The notes under the pieces were generated by a model that was not told the DNA's origin, searched no databases, and saw only the letters and a list, made by a program, of their open reading frames with translations. 64,000 nt of DNA from CAVUAN01 sp963739435 (GTDB lineage Bacteria > Acidobacteriota > Thermoanaerobaculia > UBA5066 > Gp7-AA6): the NCBI GenBank assembly GCA_963739435.1, contig CAVUAN010000008.1, positions 186,001 to 250,000 on the forward strand, given 5' to 3'. Shown here in pieces: positions 6,801 through 14,187 of the stretch (position 1 is the first letter of the stretch; each line of letters starts with the position of its first letter). The position numbers and the translations under genes are program-made.

Positions 6801-9283
6801 CGACCGACCGAGTCATACCGGCGCAAGCGAAGGGAGTAGGCAGACGCCGAGCCGGCCGGCATCTGTCGAATCTCCCGCGTGAGACGGCCAAAGCCATCGT
6901 AGACATACTGCTGAGAGGTCAAGAGACCGGCTCCTCCGTTCCGGCTCACCGTCACGGTAGTCGTAACGGATGCACCGGCCTGGACGGCCGTGCCGTAGGT
7001 CACTGTCGTGGGAGCCTCATCCTGAGCGGTGACCTGCGTCGGCCGGCCAAGAATGTCGTATTGGTAGGTCGTCGAGGCTCCCGCGACGTCGTATGAGGTA
7101 GTCAGCAAACCGCTCACCGGGTCGCGACTCTGGTTGAGGGTGAACCAGGGCGGTACGGTTTGAGTCGGGCTGTTGAGAAACCACGAATTGGTCAATACGC
7201 CATTGAGGTAGCCGAGGTGCTTGGCGAACAGATCCTGGCTCGATCCGATCGTCGGCCAACTCGAAACCGATCCAAAGCCAGCGCAAGGGTTCCCGATTGA
7301 TTCAGGGTCAGGGTAGCTCCCGACAACGAGAGTCACCTGGTATTGGATGAGCCCATCCGCGGGCGTCGTTGTCTGCGGATAGTTACAGGTCGGAAAGAGT
7401 CGGCCGTCCCAAGTCGCCGCGGCCTGCAGATAGCCCGTTGCCGAATCGAAGTAGGAGTACCGCCGAATCGAGCTAGGGCCCTCCGTTTCGGTTTGTCGGT
7501 CATAGAGGTTGAGTAGCCAATTGCTGGAGTTCGGAGTCCAGCGTGTCATGGCAGTCCTACGGATCGTCGTGTTGTCCCAATCGTAGTAGACCTGTTGGCC
7601 GAACTGCCCGAAACCGTTCCAGGCGCTTCGCTGGACGTGCTTCGTTTGGGAGGACGAAGACCCGAAGACGGTAGTCTCCGACGAACTCTCTCGAGCGTTG
7701 GCTCCCAGGACGAAGAAGGTTGCGTCGAGGTTGCAGAGATTCGAATGGCCGGAGTCATCGTCGTAACAGGATCGCAGGCGGCGCAACACAACTCCGCCAG
7801 GCCCGATCTGGTCCGTGTACTCCGTGCTGAGTTGCATGCCGTTGGAAGGGTTCACCGCCGTAATATCCGGGTTGTAGTAGAAGTGGTATTTGGTCCGATA
7901 CAGGTCCGGCCCGATGACCTCCGTTGTTTGGTCTCCGAACGCCGGCGGGGTTTGGACCTCGATCAAGTTGGTGGAGTAGCGCCACAGGTTCGCCACGCCC
8001 GCCGGCCCGTCAGGGAGCTCTCTCCGTTCGGCCAAGTGCGCCAGATTCGTCCGCATGAAGTTCACATGACAACTCGGGGGGTCCAGCGGCATGCAGACGT
8101 TCCCTAGAGTGGAATTCGGTGGAATCGGGGCTCCCGGACCTTCTCCTGCCCACTGATAACGAATGAGGCCGCCCGTGGGGAGGGCGATCTCCTTGATGGC
8201 CCCAGCTGCCGCGCCGGCTGGAGCGCCAGCCTGGAGATATTTGAAAGCGTAGGTGTAGCCCGTCGCGATCTGAACAGCTTGAAGCAGCGGTGCGGCCACC
8301 ATAGGTCTGGATGCCCCGCCGTTCGTGCATTGGATCGGCGTTGTGTCGGCGCCGGTGCGCTGGAAACCGGACGAGTTATAGGAGAAAACCACCGTTTGTG
8401 TAGCCGGCTGGTTAAGGCCGAGGGCGGCCTGGAAGTCGACATGATCGAGGACTGTCCACGTGTCGATCGGCCCTCCGACGAGGTGCGTGTCAACCGTTTT
8501 CTGAACGTAGTAGAAGTCGATATGTCGCAGAAGCTGCCCTTGGCCGTAATGCTTAACACTGTGGATCCGGGAGGTGTCGCCAGTCGTTTCGTAATCGACC
8601 TGCAGGTAGTCGGCGAATCGATTCTGCAGCTGGTACAGGTAGACGCGCTCAGCCGGGCTTTCGAGGTCGGTGAAGTCCTTCGGAGTGGAGCCGTGCTGGG
8701 AAGGTCCCGTTGAGGGAACTCGCTGGTTGAAGACTCCGATGGTGCCGTCGGGGAAATCGAGGATTCCCGACGTAATACGGCCTGCCGAAAAGGTGAGATT
8801 GCGTAGCCTTAGGAAGGATCCGTCGGTGGTCCGGTATTCGCTTCCCAGGTTCTGGAGAAACTGGTGGCGGGCACCTTCGGGCGAGGTGTACTCAGGGATG
8901 ATGCCGCCGCCGATCCATCCGAAATCGAGCCGCCAGCCGGCACCAACGAGCGGCGACCCGACGACGTAAACGCCTGAAATCTCAGCTCCCGTGATCGGGT
9001 CGTTGCAGGCAGCTGAGGGGTTCCAGAGCTGGGAATTGTAGGTCAGCCGAATCTGATGCGAGAGACCGGCCCCGATCGGATAGGTCGGGCCGATTGGTAG
9101 GGTGACCACGACGTTGTGGCTGAACAGATTCACATGGTCGATGCCACTCGTCGCAAAGGTGCTGTTGGGGGGAAAGCCCCGGTTGTTGTCGGCGAGCTGC
9201 TGAGCCGGAAGTGCCCCTCGGAGCGCACAGGCCGAAACCACAAGCAGCCAAGACACGATCGACCGTCGCACCGGGTTGGGCAT
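3884..9283 (-). CDS. Secreted RHS/YD-repeat protein with C-terminal alpha/beta-hydrolase domain
   Basis: 1799 residues in one unbroken frame. The start has a good ribosome site (GAGGAGGGG) and a signal peptide with core VSWLLVVSACALRGALPA. YD repeats run from roughly residue 690 to 1330 (YDANGKL, YDALSRQ, YDGAGER). Residues about 1335-1440 are an inserted domain with the TPCRLLDTR motif. The RHS core follows (SDHLGTPRR, GRFLSPDTRAG, NPLKFVDPDG) and ends near residue 1601. The last 200 residues are a separate domain with a GHSAG elbow (Ser1671), an Asp in TFDPV (about 1698) and a His-rich stretch (NHLLPGHHKD), matching a lipase/esterase-type catalytic triad. RHS shells typically carry variable toxic C-termini, so a secreted hydrolase effector is likely. 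Substrate and delivery route are unknown. Confidence 0.9.
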   Translation of the reverse strand: MPNPVRRSIVSWLLVVSACALRGALPAQQLADNNRGFPPNSTFATSGIDHVNLFSHNVVVTLPIGPTYPIGAGLSHQIRLTYNSQLWNPSAACNDPITGAEISGVYVVGSPLVGAGWRLDFGWIGGGIIPEYTSPEGARHQFLQNLGSEYRTTDGSFLRLRNLTFSAGRITSGILDFPDGTIGVFNQRVPSTGPSQHGSTPKDFTDLESPAERVYLYQLQNRFADYLQVDYETTGDTSRIHSVKHYGQGQLLRHIDFYYVQKTVDTHLVGGPIDTWTVLDHVDFQAALGLNQPATQTVVFSYNSSGFQRTGADTTPIQCTNGGASRPMVAAPLLQAVQIATGYTYAFKYLQAGAPAGAAAGAIKEIALPTGGLIRYQWAGEGPGAPIPPNSTLGNVCMPLDPPSCHVNFMRTNLAHLAERRELPDGPAGVANLWRYSTNLIEVQTPPAFGDQTTEVIGPDLYRTKYHFYYNPDITAVNPSNGMQLSTEYTDQIGPGGVVLRRLRSCYDDDSGHSNLCNLDATFFVLGANARESSSETTVFGSSSSQTKHVQRSAWNGFGQFGQQVYYDWDNTTIRRTAMTRWTPNSSNWLLNLYDRQTETEGPSSIRRYSYFDSATGYLQAAATWDGRLFPTCNYPQTTTPADGLIQYQVTLVVGSYPDPESIGNPCAGFGSVSSWPTIGSSQDLFAKHLGYLNGVLTNSWFLNSPTQTVPPWFTLNQSRDPVSGLLTTSYDVAGASTTYQYDILGRPTQVTAQDEAPTTVTYGTAVQAGASVTTTVTVSRNGGAGLLTSQQYVYDGFGRLTREIRQMPAGSASAYSLRLRRYDSVGREYFVSEWVGCLDAANCATQAVSATAGTTSSNFDPFGRAQAVSKADGSTMTISYADGPITFSDTQKTVTVNNVNGTCPNSSCGGSSAATVYRYDVLGRLILVTEPAVAPETVGAQTAYTYDANGKLTCVKQGGSMAMSSCFDNPGGQFRSFVYDAAGNLRSETTPEKGTVSYADSGPFLGYGSLGNLLREVDSDGLVRMHCYDFAGRLNAVRTNEDTSTPQCGPNPIAAGRLYVQNFYDSPTAGLSLGKLTQRIGYNPVSPGQPTVTESFTYSGLGGRLSQKNVVISGTPLPLGPVTQAWTYNSLGLLASYSPPKRSGDSDVTATLSYSNGTVAGLIAGAQPLVSNAAYHFYGGLAAWTAGNGLTTTIGQDPFLLPRPASITSGSFSTGSYTYDGAGNIKSMGSDIFGYDTLSRLSSSSVSGRSLSYSYDHFGNLNPATVDPLTNRLLAGTYDPRGNLTALSSQRYDYDALSRQTAINGGFERYLYDGAGERIARLTSPTPGAGFYTITPCRLLDTRLSPGTPVDPSSPLTVQVGGNCGVAPDATGMVGNLAVVPGAGGGYFKLVPKGTNPLFSTLTFKPNVIRSNNVDVGLSGNGQLTLSSSYPAHGILDTTGYYRFPNPTWTLTFRDEASRLSTEYTVTSSAITRTKNYFYLGNLLVATGDQAGAFQYYASDHLGTPRRITNQLAAQTELHAYQPYGQEITTTFGSQPLKFASMERDAVSGNDYDHARFIGTLQGRFLSPDTRAGRIVAPQTWNRYTYARNNPLKFVDPDGNVVVGFTGWFNSPTSPVFDIAGSFATRLGRPGFGPGQVFHYNEGGPAQAKAFLLNQLKRDSSQPVILLGHSAGARAAINLAWQLKELGIPVTLLLTFDPVMGDPKLKQTVPSNVERAANFYQTDDDGIIDSLAGGTYLSAENPMDTSLDNHLLPGHHKDIPGLVARDRNTLDEFIAWVRKRQQQKEQGQKACPDRNCND

Positions 9284-9445
9284 GGTCGCCCCTCCTCGAT
9301 AATCAAACCGGTCTGCCTTCCTGGAGCGATTCCTCTACCTAACGTATTGTCGCGAGAGTGAGGTGGCACCGGGGTCGGGAAGAGTCCGGATGCCAGACTT
9401 CCGTGTCAGGGGCGGACGGGCGAAGAAAACACCCCAGGATCCGGA

Positions 9446-9474
9446 AGAACTTACGGCTCGTGACAGTATCTATA
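9446..9474 (+). promoter_or_regulatory. Candidate ECF (sigma-E-like) promoter for the second sigma2-TPR module
   Basis: AGAACTT (9446-9452), exactly 16 bases, then TCTATA (9469-9474), resembling the sigma-E consensus GGAACTT-N16-TCTAA. It lies about 20 bases before the ATG at 9494. ECF sigma genes are commonly autoregulated, which fits. Found by eye; a chance match is possible. Confidence 0.45.
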
Positions 9475-9493
9475 GAGGACCAACCGACTCAGA

Positions 9494-9898
9494 ATGGCAG
9501 CTGACGGGGTAGCCCCCGCGAAGGGCCAGGCGGCCCGGGCGAGAAGCGAGGCGGCGGAGGCGTCGCCGGTCAGCGCTGCGCAATTCGAGGAGTTTCACCG
9601 GCGACTGTTCCTGCCGCTCGTGCGGCGCGCCATGTGGCGCCACCGCCTATCCGGCGAAGACGCGCGAGACGTCGTTCAGGAAGCCTTCGTGATCGCTCTC
9701 GGGAAACTGAAGCCGGGGGGCGATCCAGCCTCGTGGTTCATCAAGGTCGTCGATCACCTGTGCGTCAACCTCCGCCGCAAGGCCGCCCGACGCAACGGCC
9801 TCCAGGCGCGCTGGGGCGGGGCGCAGACTCCAGGTGATCAGGCGGACGCCTTGATGAGCGGGTTACTTGACCATACGGACAACGGGAGCGAGTCGTGA
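9494..9898 (+). CDS. ECF-type sigma factor consisting of region 2 only (module 2)
   Basis: 134 residues. An Ala-rich, charged N-terminus (about 30 residues) precedes a clear sigma-70 region 2: FHRRLFLPLVRRAMWRHRL, the DARDVVQEAFVIAL core-binding helix, and WFIKVVDHLCVNLRRKAAR, corresponding to the -10 recognition helix. The protein ends soon after, with no region 4, so it cannot contact a -35 element by itself. Its TGA overlaps the GTG of the TPR gene. The partner may supply the missing function or regulate it. It is divergent from the RHS gene (210-base gap). Confidence 0.85.
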   Translation: MAADGVAPAKGQAARARSEAAEASPVSAAQFEEFHRRLFLPLVRRAMWRHRLSGEDARDVVQEAFVIALGKLKPGGDPASWFIKVVDHLCVNLRRKAARRNGLQARWGGAQTPGDQADALMSGLLDHTDNGSES

Positions 9899-11310
9899 GT
9901 ATTACGCAACTCGTCTCGATGATCCCCGACTGGCTTGAGGTGACGGCTGGTCGCGACGTCTCCGTTGGGCTCTCGCGGGAGGAGGCTCTTCGCCGGGCTG
10001 GGCTCCTGCGTGGGCTGCTTCGAGATGACAAGTTTGAGCCCAAGGATGTCGCACTCGATGAGGATCTCAAGGGGGTTTTCCATGCACTAGTCGCGCTCGT
10101 CACTAACCTTGAGCCTTTGGAAGACTCGGCCCGCGCCGAGGAGACGAACCGCGTCTACCAGTTTCTCCTTGCGGTCAATTGGGAAGGCGACACCCTCGAC
10201 GAGAAACGGTCGCTCTTGACGGATTGCGCGATGTCGGGGCTTAGGGCATTGAGACTAGACTTCGAGTCTCTAACCCGACTTCGGCTAGCCCTCCCCAACC
10301 ATGAGCTCTCGGCGGTCACGAGGCCACTCCCCGCTCGGGTTGGCAAGCTCCTTCTGAGGTGCGCACGACTCCGAGATCAGGTAACGAGGGCGCCGGGGCC
10401 AACAGCTGTGCAGTCCACTCGTCTCTACCGCCGCCTGGCCGCTATTAGACGGCACCACGCCTTCTTCGATGAAATCAACTTCCTACTGGGAGAGGCCTCG
10501 ATAATTGCAGGAATGGCCTATCGAGTTCAAGGGAATAGAGAAGAAGCGGCCCTGTGGCTCTGTCGGGCTGAAGAATCGTACGGCCTCACGCTCCTTCCAG
10601 TTCCTGGTCTCCTCGAGATTACGTTCCAACGTTTGGCCATAGAGTGCGACCGGCAACGCTTTTCTGGCGCCCTTCAAGTCGCTCCGGGCCTCGCAAGCAG
10701 GTGCGAGGAAGCCGGAATGTGGAGGTATGCGCTTAACTTTCGGCTAATCGTGGCCAACTGCCTCAAGGAGCTCGGCCGACGAAGAGAGGCCCTTGCCGCC
10801 TTCGAAGCGCTCAGGGCTGATCCGCGACTGGAAAGCGTGTCGTCAATCAAGGCCGCCGTTCTTGTAAGACTTTGTAACCTTCTTTCAGAGGAAGGTCGCC
10901 ACGAGGAGGCCTGCGATCTTCGTAAAGAGGCGTCGATATTTGTAGGCCAGGCGAAGGAACCGATGTTTGCCGCTGATCTAGAAACGGTCATTGCCGAAGC
11001 GCTAAGAGATCAGAGTCGGTTCGAGGAGGCGATCTCCGCGTACCGAGCTGGAATAAATAGCTACCATCAACTCGGCATGGTCACGTTTGTAGCCTACGTT
11101 CGGGTCCTGCTCGCGGATACGCTCGTGCATTGCGGCCGACCCCACGAAGCGGCGCAGGAGATTCTGCAGGCACTGCCGACGATCGAGGAGCAGAAGATGT
11201 TGTCGGAAGGCCTGGCCGCCGTCGCTCTCTTGCGCGAGTCTGTCAAGCGGTGCAAGGCCGACCCGAAAGCCCTTCGCGAGCTTCGCGAGCATCTTCAGAG
11301 GCAACACTGA
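9895..11310 (+). CDS. TPR-repeat regulatory protein (module 2)
   Basis: 471 residues, starting at a GTG that overlaps the sigma stop as GTGA, so tight translational coupling is expected. The first 110 residues or so are extra compared with the module 1 paralogue and include an acidic helical stretch. From about residue 190 it aligns with it: FFDEINFLLGEASIIAG, TPR-like helices (CLKELGRRREALAAFEAL, EEGRHEEACDLRKEA, QSRFEEAISAYRAG) and the near-identical C-terminus starting ALPTIEEQKM. There are no membrane segments and no enzymatic motifs. Likely a protein-binding regulator of the sigma2 protein; direction of regulation unknown. Confidence 0.78.
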   Translation: MSITQLVSMIPDWLEVTAGRDVSVGLSREEALRRAGLLRGLLRDDKFEPKDVALDEDLKGVFHALVALVTNLEPLEDSARAEETNRVYQFLLAVNWEGDTLDEKRSLLTDCAMSGLRALRLDFESLTRLRLALPNHELSAVTRPLPARVGKLLLRCARLRDQVTRAPGPTAVQSTRLYRRLAAIRRHHAFFDEINFLLGEASIIAGMAYRVQGNREEAALWLCRAEESYGLTLLPVPGLLEITFQRLAIECDRQRFSGALQVAPGLASRCEEAGMWRYALNFRLIVANCLKELGRRREALAAFEALRADPRLESVSSIKAAVLVRLCNLLSEEGRHEEACDLRKEASIFVGQAKEPMFAADLETVIAEALRDQSRFEEAISAYRAGINSYHQLGMVTFVAYVRVLLADTLVHCGRPHEAAQEILQALPTIEEQKMLSEGLAAVALLRESVKRCKADPKALRELREHLQRQH

Positions 11311-11312
11311 GG

Positions 11313-11456
11313 ATGTTTCGACGGATCGCCAAGTTCTTTGGAAGGATCAGCGAGCTCGTGCGGTCACGATTTAGCTCCTCGATTCCGGATCGGCGATCCG
11401 TCCCTCGCCGCTCTTCGCCTCGGCCCTCTCGAAACTGGTACCCATTCGCGTTCTGA
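11313..11456 (+). CDS. Possible 47-residue basic peptide downstream of TPR gene
   Basis: ATG two bases after the TPR stop. The product begins with a basic amphipathic helix (MFRRIAKFFGRISELVRSRF) followed by an Arg/Ser/Pro-rich tail ending in YPFAF. No family is recognised, and module 1 has no counterpart. The tight spacing favours a real co-translated small protein, but such a short GC-rich frame can arise by chance. Confidence 0.4.
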   Translation: MFRRIAKFFGRISELVRSRFSSSIPDRRSVPRRSSPRPSRNWYPFAF

Positions 11457-11483
11457 CGGCTTTGTCCTTGAGCGGTTAAGGCC

Positions 11484-12248
11484 TCAGGCACCCAGGCGGC
11501 GAGCGATTCCCCGGCCGAGCGACGCGATTCGATCAGTCAGTCTGTGAACAACGGTCGTCCATCGGGAGCTGTCGGAGGCGCGCGTCACGTGGAAGGACTT
11601 CGCTTGATTGCTGCGCAGCTCCTGAGGGATCCGGACTCCAGGCAGCGCCGCGAGGGTCTCGGAGAGGCGGGTTGCGAGACTTTCTCGGCCGAGGGCTTTG
11701 GCCGTCGCGACCCACACCGCGAGTGACCGGGCGAGCTCCGGCTGCCGGTGGTCGCTAACCGGCTTGTACAGGGCTCCCCAGTCGATGAGGTCTTCGAGCT
11801 CGTTGGCGAGGCGCATGAGGACCACGTCGCGGTCGAGAGGGGGGAGGGCGGCAGCGGTGGTGGCGATCTGCGGGGCGATGTCCTGGCCCCAGGGGAGGGT
11901 CGTGTAGCGGGCTACGAGGGCCTCCGTCTCGCCTCCGACGGCCGCTCGAAGTTTGGAACGCTTGGCTTCGGAGATGCCGAGGAGCCCGTTGCCGAAGTCG
12001 CCTAAGGCGTAGGCGGCGTGGATGAGGCCTGCGCAGACAACCTCGACGGAGGCACGTTCCGAGGCGAGGATGCTCGCGGTGCCGACGAGGTGGGAAGTGA
12101 AGGGCTTGCCGCACGCGCGGTACAGGCCGGGGAAGAGTGAGACGGCCAGGTCGTAGGCGGAGCGGATGCGTGCGAGGTCGGCCTCCGGATAGCCGAGCGT
12201 TTGGAGCTGGGCGTAGAGCTGAATGTTCGTCTGGGCGAAGGGAGTCAC
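11484..12248 (-). CDS. HD-superfamily-like protein (DUF6817 type)
   Basis: 254 residues from a GTG that overlaps the stop of the upstream glycosyltransferase (GTGA). Residues about 45-75 contain KPFTSHLVGTASIL and VCAGLIHAAYALGDFG. This His...His-x-x-Tyr...Gly-Asp pattern is what I associate with DUF6817 proteins, an HD-like family of unknown reaction. A later RLANELEDLIDWG segment adds conserved acidic positions. It is last in a three-gene minus-strand operon with two glycosyltransferases, suggesting a role in surface-sugar metabolism, perhaps phosphohydrolase-like. The family call is from pattern memory and metal binding is unverified. Confidence 0.65.
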   Translation of the reverse strand: MTPFAQTNIQLYAQLQTLGYPEADLARIRSAYDLAVSLFPGLYRACGKPFTSHLVGTASILASERASVEVVCAGLIHAAYALGDFGNGLLGISEAKRSKLRAAVGGETEALVARYTTLPWGQDIAPQIATTAAALPPLDRDVVLMRLANELEDLIDWGALYKPVSDHRQPELARSLAVWVATAKALGRESLATRLSETLAALPGVRIPQELRSNQAKSFHVTRASDSSRWTTVVHRLTDRIASLGRGIARRLGA

Positions 12249-13237
12249 GGCGAGCCGGGGCGGCGAGCGCTGGGAAATTGCAGGCGGTTGAGGCCGACCT
12301 CGTAGGCGGCGAGAGCCACGAGCGGGTAGCGGGCGAGGCGAGGGCCGAGCACGCGCTGAAGGGCACGCTGGGCGGGCGCCAGGGGCAGCCGGCGGTGGCT
12401 TCGCATCCACCGCAGGTTGTCCTTGAAATATGGCGAATCGTCGGCGAGGTCCCAGCGCTCCTTCAAGCGGCGGAAGGACTCCTTCGTCCAGGCCTCGCTC
12501 CATCGAAGCCGGAAGAAAGGCAGATCGGCAGGCTCGAGCGTCTTCGGCGGGACGTAGCTGATTCTGGCCGCGGGTTCGAGGTAAACGGTACCGCCTCGCG
12601 CTCGCACGGCCAGACACAGGTCGATGTGCTCGCTGGTCGAGAGATACCGCTCGTCCAGGGGGCCGAGCGCCCGCAACACCTCCGTCCTGGCGAGAAGGCA
12701 GTGGTACTCGAGAAGCTCCGTTTGCTGCCGTTCGAGAGCGACAGGAATGTCCGGCAGCTTGCGCCCAGCGTAGAGATGCGACTCGGCGATGTGTCTCCGG
12801 CCTCCCGCTTCCTCGATACGCACGGTCCCGCCGGCCATGTGGACGAAGTCCCCGGGCGGCTCGCCGACCATGTAGAGCGGGCCGACGAGATCGGCTCCGG
12901 TCTCCTCGGCGCACCGGACGAGCGTTTCGAGCCATCCGGGAGCGACGAGCACGTCGTTGTCCAGAAAAACGACGTAGCGGGTCTGAACCCAGGGGAGCAC
13001 GAGGTTGCGGGCCTCGTTGGGGGAGAGGAACTCTTCGACGCGAAGCAGATCGAAGCCCCGGGTCTTCGCTTCGGCCTGGAGCGCCCGGGCGACGGCCGGC
13101 GGCGAGCCGGCGTCGACGTAGATGAGCCGAAACGGGGATTGCGTGTTGGCGTAGATCGACTCGAGCGAACGCAGCGCCATCCCAAAGCGCTCGCGCGGGA
13201 CGACGATCAGGGTCGCCAGCGGTTGGGCCTGGCTCAC
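12245..13237 (-). CDS. Family 2 glycosyltransferase
   Basis: 330 residues from a GTG overlapping the upstream stop. GT-A fold signatures: TLIVVPRERFGMALRSLES at the N-terminus, IYVDAGSPPAV, VFLDNDVLVAPGWLE (the DxD-type metal site is DND), and STSEHIDLCLAVRARGG, the ED-like catalytic region of GT2 enzymes. It adds a sugar from a nucleotide donor to an undefined acceptor, on the cytoplasmic side. The middle gene of three overlapping minus-strand genes. A longer upstream reading in the same frame is out-of-frame sequence of the preceding gene. Confidence 0.88.
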   Translation of the reverse strand: MSQAQPLATLIVVPRERFGMALRSLESIYANTQSPFRLIYVDAGSPPAVARALQAEAKTRGFDLLRVEEFLSPNEARNLVLPWVQTRYVVFLDNDVLVAPGWLETLVRCAEETGADLVGPLYMVGEPPGDFVHMAGGTVRIEEAGGRRHIAESHLYAGRKLPDIPVALERQQTELLEYHCLLARTEVLRALGPLDERYLSTSEHIDLCLAVRARGGTVYLEPAARISYVPPKTLEPADLPFFRLRWSEAWTKESFRRLKERWDLADDSPYFKDNLRWMRSHRRLPLAPAQRALQRVLGPRLARYPLVALAAYEVGLNRLQFPSARRPGSP

Positions 13238-14145
13238 GCGCGGGCCTGCCGATTCGCGTTGAGCGGCGCCGTGATGCGCGCGGAGAGCACGGCGGCCCGG
13301 CGGGCCCGGGAAAAGCACCGCGCTCCCAGAGATCGCGGAGCCGCAGCTCCGGCGCCGATTGCGAGAGCCGCGAGCCAGAGCAGCCGGCCTATGGGCGCTC
13401 CGAGCGCGGGCCAACGCTGCGTCGCCCGCAGAATCGCGGCGCCGGGGCCCCTGGGCGGCGCAGCTCCCGGAGAGGCGAAGAGGTCGCGCCCGGTGCGCTC
13501 GAAGTGCTTTGCGGATTCCGCGGCATAGCCGCGTAGCCGTTTGAGCTCCCTGGCGATCGATCGGGTGTAGTGATGGCCGACGCCCCATTCGGGAACAAAG
13601 CGAATCGGGATGTTCGCCTCAAAAAGACGCCTTCCGAGTATGCCGTCCTCGCAGGTCGGCTCTTCGACGTCGAACTGAAACCGCTCGAAGATTTCCCGGC
13701 GGATGCCGAAGCAGCGGGTATCGCACAGGTCGGCGTAGCCCGTCGCGGCGTGGCTCGAGACGAACCGCTCGTATTCCTCCTGCATCCGGCGGGCGAGAAA
13801 GTGCTCCGGCCCGGTCGCTCGGGAGAAGCCCTGGGCCGCCGCCACACCGGGGTCGGCGAAGATTTCTCGCGCCTTGCCGAGCCATCCCGCCGGCACGACC
13901 ACGTCGGCGTCGAGGAAGAGCAGGACGTCTTGAGCGGCCTGCCGCGCGGCCTGGTTTCGAGCGTTTGCCTGGTTTCTCCCATGCACGGCGACAACACGGG
14001 CCGTGTCCAGGGGAGGAAGCGTTCCGGGTGTTCCATCGTCTGCGACGAGGATCTCGTCTCCTGGCGAGATCTGCCGCGCGACAGCGGAGACGACGTCCCG
14101 AACGCGGGGATCGTCCTTCACGGGAATGATGATGGAGAAAGGCAT
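13234..14145 (-). CDS. Family 2 glycosyltransferase with C-terminal hydrophobic segment
   Basis: 303 residues. The ATG begins MPFSIIIPVKDDPRVRDVV, the canonical GT2 start. LLFLDADVVVPAGWLG contains the DAD metal motif, and EEPTCEDGILGRRLFEA gives the catalytic ED. A hydrophobic stretch (LGAPIGRLLWLAALAIGAG) near the C-terminus suggests a membrane anchor. It is first in the operon and divergent from the esterase gene at 14188 across 42 bases. Donor and acceptor are not deducible. Confidence 0.9.
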   Translation of the reverse strand: MPFSIIIPVKDDPRVRDVVSAVARQISPGDEILVADDGTPGTLPPLDTARVVAVHGRNQANARNQAARQAAQDVLLFLDADVVVPAGWLGKAREIFADPGVAAAQGFSRATGPEHFLARRMQEEYERFVSSHAATGYADLCDTRCFGIRREIFERFQFDVEEPTCEDGILGRRLFEANIPIRFVPEWGVGHHYTRSIARELKRLRGYAAESAKHFERTGRDLFASPGAAPPRGPGAAILRATQRWPALGAPIGRLLWLAALAIGAGAAAPRSLGARCFSRARRAAVLSARITAPLNANRQARA

Positions 14146-14187
14146 GCCGGCCGGGTCTCTTCCCGGCAAACGATATCGTATGCGCCG

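Noticed and set aside
3884..9283. BC-component of an insecticidal Tc toxin complex
   Set aside because: No TcA or TcB partner or SpvB-type N-terminus is seen; the N-terminus is a plain signal peptide.
13570..14187. N-terminal extension of the esterase frame
   Set aside because: It is antisense to a well-supported glycosyltransferase; the LHGFASSP motif starts at the chosen ATG.
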